A stretch of 17,162 bases of DNA from CAWHOW01 sp050013795 (GTDB taxonomy: Bacteria > Bacteroidota > Bacteroidia > Bacteroidales > CG2-30-32-10): contig JBEKEO010000050.1 in assembly GCA_050013795.1 (NCBI GenBank), positions 1-17,162 on the forward strand, read 5' to 3'. Below, piece after piece: positions 1 to 6,767 of the stretch. Positions within the stretch are counted from its first letter, which is position 1. Each line of letters opens with the position of its first letter. Made by a program: the position numbers and the translations under genes. Below the pieces are notes generated by a model, which saw only the letters and a program-made list of their open reading frames with translations, was not told where the DNA came from and did no database searches.

Positions 1-2
1 GC

Positions 3-650
3 CGGGGAATATTTTGCAGTGAATATATCGTCGGCGCTGCATCCGCTTCCGTTGTTCCTGATTGTAATAGTGTCAAAAGTAATTATTGAACTTGTATAAG
101 TTCCGGTTATGAATATATTTCCTGAAGTATCGGTGGCAACACTATTCCCATAATCGGCAGCCGAACCACCTGCACCTTGCGCCCATAATGCATTTCCCGA
201 TGAATCGAACTTTGCAACAAACACATCATCGCCTCCGAAATCAATAAGCGTACTTACCCCGAAATATAAAGTGTCGCTATAATATCCGCCCGTAACATAA
301 ACATTACTGTGCGAATCAGTAGTAATCCCATTGGCATAGCCTGAACCGTTGTTATTTATTGTCCTTGCCCAAATTACATTTCCCAGTGGGCTGTATTTTA
401 CAATATAAGCATTCAAAGTATTTCCTGCAGAATCGGAATTTGTAAGTGTAACATTCCCAAAAGTAATAGCCGGACTTGTAAAATATCCTGCAGCATAAAT
501 ATTACCTGCCGCATCGGCAGTAATGGCATTGCCTTCGTCGTCCTGTATGCCGCCTGCGCTTTTAGCCCACATCCACGAAGGAGTTTGTGCAAATAGTTGA
601 ATACCGGAGAAAAATATAATTATAATGAAGAAGAAGATATGTTTTTTCAT
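3..650 (-). CDS. Secreted SBBP-type beta-propeller repeat protein, N-terminal part
   Basis: The reading frame opens at an ATG at 650 on the minus strand and stays open through 216 codons to the window edge, so the C-terminus is missing. Residues 1-21 form a signal peptide: MKK, then a run of Phe and Ile, ending LFAQ before T. After that come about three diverged repeats of roughly 60 residues. Each has an N-A/S-I/V-x-T/A-D-x-x-G/S-N-I/V-Y/F signature and an AKYSP/AKFDSSGN-x-x-WA signature, as in SBBP (Pfam 'beta-propeller repeat') proteins. Such proteins are exported and often end in a type IX secretion domain, but that part lies outside the window. No enzymatic motif is visible, and the function is unknown. 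It is divergently transcribed from the UPF0145 gene. Family assignment is fairly confident. Confidence 0.8.
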   Translation of the reverse strand, partial: MKKHIFFFIIIIFFSGIQLFAQTPSWMWAKSAGGIQDDEGNAITADAAGNIYAAGYFTSPAITFGNVTLTNSDSAGNTLNAYIVKYSPLGNVIWARTINNNGSGYANGITTDSHSNVYVTGGYYSDTLYFGVSTLIDFGGDDVFVAKFDSSGNALWAQGAGGSAADYGNSVATDTSGNIFITGTYTSSIITFDTITIRNNGSGCSADDIFTAKYSP

Positions 651-671
651 AAAAAAATGATTTAACAGGCA

Positions 672-702
672 CAAATTTACTCATAATTCAACGGAAATGC
701 AA
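672..702 (-). promoter_or_regulatory. Bacteroidota-type promoter for the beta-propeller gene
   Basis: On the minus strand there is a perfect -7 box TAAATTTG (672-679) and a -33 TTG (700-702), separated by 20 bases. This fits the TTG-N19-21-TAnnTTTG pattern of Bacteroidota primary sigma factors. The predicted transcript starts about 15 bases before the ATG at 650. Confidence 0.6.
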
Positions 703-720
703 GAAAGCAAAAAAATAGTA

Positions 721-728
721 TAACTTTG
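721..728 (+). promoter_or_regulatory. -7 promoter box for the UPF0145 gene
   Basis: TAACTTTG matches TAnnTTTG exactly and lies 25 bases before the ATG at 753. No convincing -33 element is visible. The box contains the in-frame TTG at 726, so that TTG would not be transcribed and the ATG is the start. Confidence 0.5.
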
Positions 729-752
729 ACCGTAAATCTAAACAAAATCATT

Positions 753-1085
753 ATGGATCATTCATTAATTACCACAGCTTTTAGTTTTGATGGTTATACC
801 ATTGAAAAAAATCTTGGCATAGTAAAGGGAATAATTGTGCGCTCGCGTTCAATATTGGGCAATATAGGCGCAGCGTTCCAATCGCTTGCAGGCGGAAATA
901 TAACTTTATATACTGAACTTTGCGAAAAAACCAGGCGCGATGCTTTTGAACTTATGGTGAAACATGCCGAAGAAATGGGCGCAAATGCAATTATTGCCTT
1001 TAAGTACGATGCAAATGAAGTTGCTTCGGGAATTACCGAAGTACTTGCTTATGGAACAGCAGTTGTGATTAAAAAGATTGGATAA
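753..1085 (+). CDS. UPF0145 / YbjQ-family protein (heavy-metal-binding domain family)
   Basis: This is a 110-residue protein of the YbjQ/UPF0145 (DUF74) family, a small single-domain cytoplasmic fold reported to form pentamers. Some databases label it heavy-metal-binding, but its function is not established. Family hallmarks are the early G-I-V-x-G segment with the R-S-R-S that follows, the G-G central loop before a helix rich in R/E (ELCEKTRRDAFELM), and A-x-x-x-G-A-N-A-I-I-A-F, followed by the final V-x-A-Y-G-T-A-V strand. Length is normal for the family. The open frame extends upstream to a TTG at 726, but that codon lies inside a -7 promoter box, so the ATG at 753 is preferred. No Shine-Dalgarno sequence is present, as is usual in this phylum. 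It stands alone on the plus strand. Confidence 0.88.
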   Translation: MDHSLITTAFSFDGYTIEKNLGIVKGIIVRSRSILGNIGAAFQSLAGGNITLYTELCEKTRRDAFELMVKHAEEMGANAIIAFKYDANEVASGITEVLAYGTAVVIKKIG

Positions 1086-1447
1086 AACGATTATGCATTG
1101 CTTGCAATGGCTTGCTTTTGATGTAGCGTTGAAAAGAATAAGTTGAGAAATGAATGGGCAACATGATGAAAAGGGGAACGGGTGACGGAAATAAGTAGTC
1201 AACAGTATGCAATAGGCAATGAGGACTGGAGACCGACAAACGCCAATGTAAGCAATACTTAAACAACTTAGCTATGGGCAAGTAGCACTCTTAATCTCAA
1301 TTCTGCCTTCTCAAACTGAACTCTGCATTATTATTTCTTCAATCCCGTTATGTAAAGTAGTTAAAGTATATGTTAAACGATGAATTCCTCTTTTTTGATT
1401 AATTTTTAAATAAATTTGCACTTTCAATAACAAAAATTACTAAAACA
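1086..1447. other. Non-coding gap between UPF0145 and SIMPL-domain genes
   Basis: I see no credible gene in this stretch: open frames on either strand have low-complexity translations resembling nothing I know. It holds a short CATTGC-TT-GCAATG palindrome just after the UPF0145 stop (about 1097-1110). It also has a run of loosely heptameric units around 1197-1238 and a -7 promoter box (TAAATTTG, 1411-1418) for the next gene. Confidence 0.6.
1411..1418 (+). promoter_or_regulatory. -7 promoter box for the SIMPL-domain gene
   Basis: TAAATTTG is an exact TAnnTTTG match, 29 bases before the ATG at 1448. The closest upstream TTTG (1394-1397) is only 13 bases away, too close for a normal -33 element. 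Confidence 0.45.
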
Positions 1448-2200
1448 ATGAAACAACATTTTAATACCATATTAATTTTTGCCGGAATTATCATAGCAGC
1501 AATGATACTGGGCAATTCATGGAAGAAAGCACATTCGGATAACAGAACCATAGAAGTTAACGGCATTGCAAAGCAGGATATTGTTTCCGACCAGATAGTA
1601 TGGACCGGATATCTTTCGGCAGATGCCAAAGACACAAAAACAGCTTATGCTGAACTGAAAAAGGATACGGGAATTTTCAAAAAATATCTGCTTTCAAAAG
1701 GTCTTCATGAAAAAGAAATTACATTTTCTCCGGTTGCAGTTCAATCAGATAATAATTGGGTATATAACAGTAAAGGAATAAGGGTTCAAAAAATAAAAGG
1801 TTATACGCTTACACAGAATGTCAGAATAGAATCGAAAGAAGTGGAAAAGGTCGAAAACACTTCACTTGAAGTAAGCGAACTGATTGACCAGGGAATAAAT
1901 TTTGTTGAGCAATCGACTGAATATTATTATACAAAACTTGATGAGTTAAAACTCAAAATGATTTCAGCAGCTGTTGAAGAAGCACACAAGAGAGCTTTAT
2001 TGATTGCAACTAATTCAAACTGCGTGCTTGGCGACCTGAAGCATTCAGAATTGAACACTTTTGATGTAACGGCTAAAAACAGTTCGGAAGAATTTACTGA
2101 AGGCAGCCGCAATGATTATTATGGTGATGAATCATTCAATACCACATCAAAAAATAAAATCGCAATGGTTACGGTAAAGTTGGAATTTGGAATAAACTAG
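1448..2200 (+). CDS. SIMPL domain-containing protein (DUF541)
   Basis: This 250-residue protein has an N-terminal hydrophobic segment (about residues 7-22), which is either a signal anchor or an uncleaved signal peptide. A SIMPL/DUF541 domain follows from about residue 36 to the end. Supporting features are the I-E-V-N-G-I-A opening strand, the central Y-T-L-T-Q-N-V-R-I-x-S strand, the EYYYTKLDELK segment with its following helix of A-x-x-x-A-x-x-R-A, and the closing TTSKNKIAMVTVKLEF strand. SIMPL proteins (E. coli YggE is one) are periplasmic or envelope proteins linked to oxidative stress tolerance. Their biochemical activity is unresolved. The ATG at 1448 is preceded by an A-rich leader and a -7 box. 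Confidence 0.88.
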   Translation: MKQHFNTILIFAGIIIAAMILGNSWKKAHSDNRTIEVNGIAKQDIVSDQIVWTGYLSADAKDTKTAYAELKKDTGIFKKYLLSKGLHEKEITFSPVAVQSDNNWVYNSKGIRVQKIKGYTLTQNVRIESKEVEKVENTSLEVSELIDQGINFVEQSTEYYYTKLDELKLKMISAAVEEAHKRALLIATNSNCVLGDLKHSELNTFDVTAKNSSEEFTEGSRNDYYGDESFNTTSKNKIAMVTVKLEFGIN

Positions 2201-2301
2201 AAAGCCCCGTTTGGCATAGCTTGCAGCTACATCCTATTAATATTGCAGTTAGGAAGTTTATAAAATAATAAAAATAATTTATCCATTAGACAATTACAAC
2301 C

Positions 2302-2652
2302 ATGAAAATACACCTCATTCTTTCTTTCGCATTCCTTTTATTTATAGGAAGCAGTGTATTTGCACAGCACAAAATAAAAGCCGAAGAGGCCAAAAACTAT
2401 ATAACTCCCGATACTGTGGTAGGCAAAGTATTCCAGATAAAAACTACCGAGAAAATGATTTATATAAATATAGGTGGTTACTATCCCGATAACCCGTTTA
2501 CGGCAGTAATATTAAAAAAAGACTTTGATATAGTTGGCGATGTATACAAGTACGAGAACAAAACCATTGATGTGATAGGTCTTTTATCAGTATTTAATGG
2601 AAAACCCGAAATAATTGTGCACGATGCATCGCAGCTAAAGCTGGATAAATAA
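2302..2652 (+). CDS. Small secreted protein, OB-fold-like
   Basis: This is a 116-residue protein with a clear signal peptide: residues 1-21, charged start, LILSFAFLLFIGSS core, cleavage likely after VFAQ. The mature part is about 95 residues of predicted beta strands: V-V-G-K-V-F-Q-I-K, M-I-Y-I-N-I-G-G, F-T-A-V-I, K-T-I-D-V-I-G-L and the ending G-K-P-E-I-I-V-H-D-A. The order and the GKPEIIV ending resemble small OB-fold proteins of the bacterial envelope that Bacteroidota often carry. I assign only the fold, with moderate confidence, and no activity. It lies 101 bases after the SIMPL gene on the same strand. A TAATATTG at 2238-2245 resembles a -7 box with one mismatch. It is convergent with the Rrf2 gene. 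Confidence 0.7.
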   Translation: MKIHLILSFAFLLFIGSSVFAQHKIKAEEAKNYITPDTVVGKVFQIKTTEKMIYINIGGYYPDNPFTAVILKKDFDIVGDVYKYENKTIDVIGLLSVFNGKPEIIVHDASQLKLDK

Positions 2653-2719
2653 AGTGTGAAAATAAAATCTCTGCAGTAAGCAGAAGCAATCAGCCGCTGC
2701 CCATATTGCTGTAGCCGTT

Positions 2720-3178
2720 TTATTTGCAATGCCCGACAGAATCATTAGTTTTTTTTATGCTCTTCTTTATTTTAAGATGCTTTTTTATAATGTCATCCAG
2801 AGTTGTGTTTTTTAGATATTTTGTAATAGTATCATTAAGTCCCATCCAGTATTCATTGGCAACACAGATTCTTGAAATAAAACAAGTAACCGGTTTATTA
2901 ACACAATGAATAATTGCAAGTTCCGGTTCAAAAGCCCTGTAAATATCATAAATCGTGATTTCCGATTTTGATTTATTAAGAATATATCCGCTTTTTTTGC
3001 CTCCCGCATTTGTAATCAGTCCGGAAGTTTTTAGAGCAGCAATAATAGGATCAAGATATTTTTCGGATAATTGCTGGTTCATGGCAATATCTTTCTGAAA
3101 CATTCCTGTTTTATTGTCATGCAACCCCAACTCTAGCATTGTTCTCAATCCATAACGTATTTTTGTATTAATTTTCAT
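2720..3178 (-). CDS. Rrf2-family transcriptional regulator with three-cysteine Fe-S motif
   Basis: This 152-residue protein is normal length for the family. Residues 1-65 form the winged helix: the Rrf2 start TKIRYGLRTMLELGL, then a recognition region around QLSEKYLDPIIAALKTSGLI, then the wing GGKKSGYIL. A dimer helix follows. Cysteines at 92, 99 and 105 (C-x6-C-x5-C) sit where IscR and NsrR bind an Fe-S cluster, so a redox-, NO- or Fe-S-responsive regulator is likely. This is family knowledge plus motif; no cluster is shown. The ATG at 3178 follows a -7 box at 3239-3246. It lies downstream, on the same strand, of the YceI/beta-barrel operon, separated by a terminator and by relics of a second Rrf2 gene. 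Its targets are unknown, with the neighbouring operon the obvious candidate. Confidence 0.9.
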   Translation of the reverse strand: MKINTKIRYGLRTMLELGLHDNKTGMFQKDIAMNQQLSEKYLDPIIAALKTSGLITNAGGKKSGYILNKSKSEITIYDIYRAFEPELAIIHCVNKPVTCFISRICVANEYWMGLNDTITKYLKNTTLDDIIKKHLKIKKSIKKTNDSVGHCK

Positions 3179-3238
3179 GAAAATCTTTTAAAAATTGTTA
3201 TTTATAAAAAGACAAGTACGTATTAGTTTGTATCTCGT

Positions 3239-3246
3239 CAAAGTTA
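3239..3246 (-). promoter_or_regulatory. -7 promoter box for the Rrf2 gene
   Basis: The minus strand reads TAACTTTG, an exact TAnnTTTG match about 60 bases before the Rrf2 ATG at 3178. I find no good -33 TTG. The leader of about 55 bases leaves room for an operator, but I see no convincing palindrome in it. Confidence 0.45.
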
Positions 3247-3302
3247 AGTATTTTTTTAATATTTAGTTGTTTATAATTGATTTCAATTTTTTTTTCTTCA
3301 GG

Positions 3303-3495
3303 TCAAACAATATTAAATTGATCTTCTAAGCGATTGCCAAGTGTTTTAACCAGGTTTTCTATTTTATGCTTTTGATTAAGTAAATGTAAATTTAGTTCAA
3401 ACACCCGGCTTCCTCTCAACCCATATTCTTCCTTTATGATTTGTTACAATTTGTTTGTCAATAGCGAGTCTTAAAACAGAGCCGGTCTTATTATT
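3303..3495 (-). pseudogene. Relic of a sensor histidine kinase C-terminus
   Basis: Reading the minus strand from 3495 to 3397 gives 32 codons and a stop. They contain LAIDKQIVTNHKGRIWVE, which closely matches the G2-box end of a histidine-kinase ATPase domain (consensus L-A-I-V-K-Q-I-V-E-x-H-G-G-x-I-W-V-E-S-x-P-G). The frame stops after R-K-P-G-V. One frame over, the sequence continues as V-F-E-L-N-L-H-L, like the normal G-S-x-F-x-F-x-L-P strand, and runs to a stop at 3303. A frameshift within the last strand would explain both halves. No start codon, dimerisation domain or other ATP-binding boxes are present. This is inferred from the translation by eye; it is non-functional as a kinase. Confidence 0.6.
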
Positions 3496-3505
3496 ATTTT
3501 TCACA

Positions 3506-3598
3506 TTACTTGCACTGAAAAACTCCGTTATGTTTAATATCCAATGCAATCTCAAGCATTGTTCTGATTCCATATCTTGTTTTGGTGCTGAATTTCAT
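3506..3598 (-). pseudogene. Truncated relic of a second Rrf2-family regulator
   Basis: An ATG at 3598 opens a 30-codon frame whose product begins M-K-F-S and continues TKTRYGIRTMLEIAL, then G-V-F-Q-C-K and a stop. It parallels the first 29 residues of the intact Rrf2 gene nearby (TKIRYGLRTMLELGL, then G-M-F-Q-K). Only the first helix and the beginning of the DNA-binding domain survive. The recognition helix, dimer helix and cysteines are missing. The histidine-kinase relic begins about ten bases further on, in another frame, so a deletion probably joined two broken genes. It lies 35 bases beyond the beta-barrel gene's terminator. Confidence 0.75.
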
Positions 3599-3632
3599 AG
3601 ATTAAGTTTAATGCTTCCCAAAATTAAAGAGA

Positions 3633-3664
3633 TAAAAACCGCCCCGATATATAACGAGGCGGTT
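3633..3664 (-). terminator. Rho-independent terminator of the YceI/beta-barrel operon
   Basis: On the minus strand, AACCGCC (3664-3658) pairs with GGCGGTT (3643-3637) and the stem extends inward through CG/TATA pairs with two mismatches. The hairpin runs directly into TTTTTAT. It starts 20 bases after the stop of the beta-barrel gene at 3684. Confidence 0.8.
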
Positions 3665-3683
3665 AACTAAACCATGAAAACAA

Positions 3684-5072
3684 TTAAAACGATATTGCTG
3701 CTTCAACCATAATACCTTCAAAGAATGGAGTAGAGCTTGTACCATAAATAATAAAGTTTGAATACGTTTGTTTACAATATTCAATTTTAGTTACAATATT
3801 ATCTGTTAATTTCCATCCCAAAACAGTTTGAAGTCTCGCTGTTGTCATAGCGCCAATAGGAGAAAAGGCATATTTGTCGGTAACCGTATTAAATCCGTAT
3901 CCACCAACTGCATCTTTATGAACTGTTGCATATCTTGCTCCAATATCGAATTGGTGATGCTTACCAAAGTAATATACACCTTCTATTGAAGAATTTTGAA
4001 AAGTAAAGGGAACCACATTATATGTAGCGTTTAATCCTGTATTCCCTTTAGCCACTTCATAAGTCCCGAAAAGTTCAAAATTATAAATCCGGACGAATAA
4101 GTTACCCATAACAGATTGATCCTTTGAATAATTTCCGGGGCCAAAATACCCGTTTGTAACATTTGATGTTGCATCGTATGCAGAAGAACCAAGACTTTTT
4201 TTATTCATCACTTCATCATAAGGAGAACCCCCACGGTCGCTATTGTATAAAGCGCCTCCCGGAGAATTATTACATATAAATCCGGATATTGATGGTCTGA
4301 TCCTTATGTTATTATTAAATTCCTTATCATATGATGCTTTAAAGTAATAACCTAAAATCTTCCCTAAATTTAAAGGGCTGTATGATGCAGGATAATGAGT
4401 TGCAGGATAAGTATAATTGCTTGTACCGGCAGCTGTGTATAAACCAACATTTGGATCGGTAACGCAATTGGTCACACCGCCCATCAGCAAAAGTCCTTTT
4501 ACAGAACCCAATGGCCGATAATATAATTCGGCAGCAGGAGAAATAGCAAACCCGTCAAGAATATAATTACCAATAAAAGGATTATTTAAAACCCTTGCAT
4601 TATCTGATCTGCGAAAGTGCGCGTCACCATAATTAAGTTCCATCATGCCGACTTTTAAAGTTACTGTTTTCATAATTTTATTGGCAACATCGGAATGTAA
4701 GAAAGGAAGCTGATCGACCAATAAATAACCACCCTGAACATAAGTGTTTGTATGATGCCTGGAAGCAAGATAAGTGGTTAGATTAACTTTGATTCCGGGA
4801 GCTAAAAAAGCATTTATATTTAAATTAGCCAAAGGGAGGTTAAGATTGCCTCCAAGTGGGACCATTGCCGAATCTGCATGAGATTTAAGCGACTGGAAAT
4901 TTAAATTAAAATCGCCCCCCACATCAACTTTAATTTTGGTGAAGTTACTGCCATCAATTTTAGGGTTTTCAAAGCCTTTACCTAAATTGAAGTATTGGGC
5001 ATTATTATCATTTTGAGCAAATGTCATTGTTGTGATAATGCTGACTGCGATAGTAAAGATGATTTTTTTCAT
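3684..5072 (-). CDS. Putative outer-membrane beta-barrel (porin-like) protein
   Basis: This 462-residue protein has a signal peptide (residues 1-19, MKKIIFTIAVSIITTMTFAQ, cleavage before N21 or close by). The mature chain is rich in alternating aromatic and hydrophobic strands with Gly/Asn/Ser turns. It ends in A-A-I-S-F with a terminal Phe, the usual signal for outer-membrane barrel insertion. Segments such as K-V-G-M-M-E-L-N-Y-G-D-A-H-F-R-R and F-V-R-I-Y-N-F-E-L-F-G-T-Y resemble phosphate-selective porin-type barrels (O/P-like). I cannot name the substrate. It is third after two YceI genes on the minus strand, 88 bases from the preceding stop, with no good promoter box in that gap, so read-through from the upstream promoter is likely. 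A strong terminator follows. Porin-like is a fold-level call. Confidence 0.75.
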   Translation of the reverse strand: MKKIIFTIAVSIITTMTFAQNDNNAQYFNLGKGFENPKIDGSNFTKIKVDVGGDFNLNFQSLKSHADSAMVPLGGNLNLPLANLNINAFLAPGIKVNLTTYLASRHHTNTYVQGGYLLVDQLPFLHSDVANKIMKTVTLKVGMMELNYGDAHFRRSDNARVLNNPFIGNYILDGFAISPAAELYYRPLGSVKGLLLMGGVTNCVTDPNVGLYTAAGTSNYTYPATHYPASYSPLNLGKILGYYFKASYDKEFNNNIRIRPSISGFICNNSPGGALYNSDRGGSPYDEVMNKKSLGSSAYDATSNVTNGYFGPGNYSKDQSVMGNLFVRIYNFELFGTYEVAKGNTGLNATYNVVPFTFQNSSIEGVYYFGKHHQFDIGARYATVHKDAVGGYGFNTVTDKYAFSPIGAMTTARLQTVLGWKLTDNIVTKIEYCKQTYSNFIIYGTSSTPFFEGIMVEAAISF

Positions 5073-5160
5073 GTTTTTTAATTTTAATTATTAATTATTT
5101 TTTTGAATTAGAATTTGACATATTATATAGACCTCTGATTCTCTATTTAAATACAAAAAA

Positions 5161-5853
5161 TCATAGTTGGTTTACCTTTAGTTTTAATCCAAAATTTATA
5201 TTGATAACTTTATCAACAGTGACCAATCCGAAAAACTTCGACGGTGGAGTAATACTGAAATCGTGCAGATCAACTGCTAAATTTCCATTTATTACCATTA
5301 TATTTTTATTTAAGTAATTATTAAAAAACACAGAATAGGCTCTGTTAATTCCATCTATGTTTACAGATAATATCCCCTTTCCTTTATTTCCTGTTTCCTT
5401 ATTAATAACCAGGCTATTTATTTTTATTAAGATATGAGGATATGAATCCACTTTCAGCATATTCTGAAGATTACTATTCCTGATGCTATTATGACAGTCA
5501 ATAAGCATTATCGGAATTAAATATTGCCCTCCTTCAAGATGATACTCGCTATTGATGGTGTTATTTGTCAGAAGCAAAGTATCATTGATTTCTGAGATGT
5601 AATCACATGTAAAGCAATCTACATTGGTTTTTACATTTATACTAATGCTCAAATAGTCTGAAACAACATTTGAAGATGAGTTTATATCTGCTGTTATATT
5701 AAAAGAAAGAAGGAATAACAGGATAAAAAATGACAGTGTTTTATTATTAGTAAAAACAGTTAATGCAGATGAAATTGGAGAAAATATCATCATTACTTTT
5801 TTTAAAGTAATAATTATCATCTGTATCTGTGCATTGCTAATTATTTTTCTCAT
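5161..5853 (-). CDS. Divergent YceI-like secreted protein with a CxxC pair
   Basis: The 230-residue product has a membrane-targeting segment at about residues 39-54 (LSFFILLFLLSFNITA), preceded by an unusually long 38-residue leader. The mature part resembles the YceI lipocalin-like fold: a first strand pair around S-I-N-V-K-T-N-V-D-C, then Y-L-I-P-I-M-L-I-D-C-H-N-S, L-K-V-D-S-Y-P-H-I-L-I-K-I as the family's L-K-x-x-x-Y-P-x-I signature, and the ending D-F-x-I-T-P-P-x-x-F-x-G. Cysteines sit at 80, 83 and 120; the first two form C-F-T-C. The ATG at 5853 lies one base after the upstream YceI stop (TAAAATG), so the two are probably translationally coupled. That favours this start, although an internal Met at residue 12, 21 or 22 would give a more normal signal peptide. 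YceI proteins bind isoprenoid-type lipids; here the role is inferred only. Confidence 0.72.
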   Translation of the reverse strand: MRKIISNAQIQMIIITLKKVMMIFSPISSALTVFTNNKTLSFFILLFLLSFNITADINSSSNVVSDYLSISINVKTNVDCFTCDYISEINDTLLLTNNTINSEYHLEGGQYLIPIMLIDCHNSIRNSNLQNMLKVDSYPHILIKINSLVINKETGNKGKGILSVNIDGINRAYSVFFNNYLNKNIMVINGNLAVDLHDFSITPPSKFFGLVTVDKVININFGLKLKVNQL

Positions 5854-5854
5854 T

Positions 5855-6439
5855 TTATGAAAAATATAATTTGAATGTAATGGTTACGTCTTTTCCTGTT
5901 GTAAGAGTTCCCAACAGAGCAGTAGGAGGATTGACTCCAAATTGTGTCATATCAATTGTCTTTGTTCCCTGGAAATAAACTTCGCTGTTTGCACCAATAG
6001 TACTTAATGCTACAAGGCTAACAGGCTTCGTGGCACCGGCAATTGTCAGATAACCCAAAGCTGTAAACTGCTGCACCTTATTTATAAGTTTTTTATCTGT
6101 AACAGAAGTAAGGGTAAAGTTTATTAATGGGTAAGTGTCAGCTTTAAGAGCGTCATACGTTTTATTATCCATAAGTGATTTGCCACTGTTAAAACTTTTT
6201 GCATAAAAGTTTACATTTAATAAAGTAATGCCCTCAATTAAATTATCTGAATTAGTTTGCGCAGTGAGCTCGCCATCGAAGTTAGTCACATTAGTTTCCC
6301 AATCGTGAAGATTGGAAGTCCCATTAACTATTACCGTGGTTTTTTGTTTATCTACTTTATAAGTTTTTGTTGACGAAGTGGTGTATCCATACATTATGAA
6401 AGACAGCACCAACATGATTAATAATAGTTTTGTTTTCAT
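5855..6439 (-). CDS. YceI-family secreted protein
   Basis: This 194-residue protein has a signal peptide at residues 1-21 (MKTKLLLIMLVLSFIMYGYT). A full YceI domain runs from about residue 27: Y-K-V-D-K-Q-K-T-T-V, the characteristic G-T-S-N-L-H-D-W, A-K-S-F with M-D-N-K-T-Y-D-A-L-K-A-D-x-Y-P, G-Y-L-T-I-A-G-A-T-K-P-V and the closing D-M-T-Q-F-G-V-N-P-P-T-A-L-L-G-T. Length matches the family (about 190). YceI proteins are periplasmic lipocalin-like carriers of long isoprenoid or fatty-acyl chains. In some bacteria they are induced by base or stress (established for the family; ligand unknown here). It contains no cysteine, unlike its neighbour. It is the first gene of the minus-strand YceI/YceI/beta-barrel run and has a clear promoter. 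Confidence 0.93.
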   Translation of the reverse strand: MKTKLLLIMLVLSFIMYGYTTSSTKTYKVDKQKTTVIVNGTSNLHDWETNVTNFDGELTAQTNSDNLIEGITLLNVNFYAKSFNSGKSLMDNKTYDALKADTYPLINFTLTSVTDKKLINKVQQFTALGYLTIAGATKPVSLVALSTIGANSEVYFQGTKTIDMTQFGVNPPTALLGTLTTGKDVTITFKLYFS

Positions 6440-6493
6440 AGTAATTTAGTTTTGTTATTATTATATCCAATAAATCCTATCAGTAATATAGGA

Positions 6494-6524
6494 CAAAATT
6501 ACATCATAATTTTATTCAATGCAA
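6494..6524 (-). promoter_or_regulatory. Promoter of the YceI/YceI/beta-barrel operon
   Basis: On the minus strand a -33 TTG (6522-6524) and an exact -7 box TAATTTTG (6494-6501) are separated by 20 bases, the same spacing as in the beta-propeller promoter. The leader to the ATG at 6439 is about 50 bases and A/T-rich, with no obvious operator palindrome. Confidence 0.65.
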
Positions 6525-6727
6525 GTTTTTCTTTTATTATTTTTAAGTTTTTAAAAAAAAGTTTGATTAACAAATAGGCAATCAAGTACTTAAAAGATGT
6601 ATAAATTTTGTTAATTTATAATTGAACAATCATCTTTTTTGTTATTTATTAAATAGGAGAAGTGTAAAATTATTGAATGAAATTAAATATGTCATTAAGA
6701 ATTTGGCATGTAAAAGGCAAGAAAATA

Positions 6728-6764
6728 AAAAGGACACCGCTTCAAAAAAGATGGATGTCCTTTT
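6728..6764 (-). terminator. Rho-independent terminator behind tRNA-Pro
   Basis: AAAAGGACA (6728-6736) and TGTCCTTTT (6756-6764) form a perfect 9-bp stem with a 19-base loop. In the minus-strand transcript the hairpin follows the tRNA by four bases and ends in a T run (TTTTTTATTTT). It is symmetric and could also stop plus-strand transcripts. Confidence 0.75.
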
Positions 6765-6767
6765 ATG

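Noticed and set aside
1097..1110. CATTGC-TT-GCAATG palindrome after the UPF0145 stop as a terminator
   Set aside because: The loop would be only two bases and no T run follows directly.
906..1281. Two minus-strand frames of 98 and 70 codons
   Set aside because: The first is antisense to the UPF0145 gene, and both are Cys/His/Phe-rich low-complexity translations without a start context or promoter.
2674..2712. Inverted repeats between the OB-fold-like and Rrf2 genes as a bidirectional terminator
   Set aside because: Stems are only five or six pairs with long loops, and no T run follows on either strand.
3179..3246. IscR/NsrR-type operator in the Rrf2 leader (ACAA...TTGT)
   Set aside because: Only the outer four bases of each arm match; inner positions do not pair, so I cannot support an operator.
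3455..3670. 71-codon plus-strand frame
   Set aside because: It is antisense to the Rrf2 relic and overlaps the terminator; its translation has no recognisable features.
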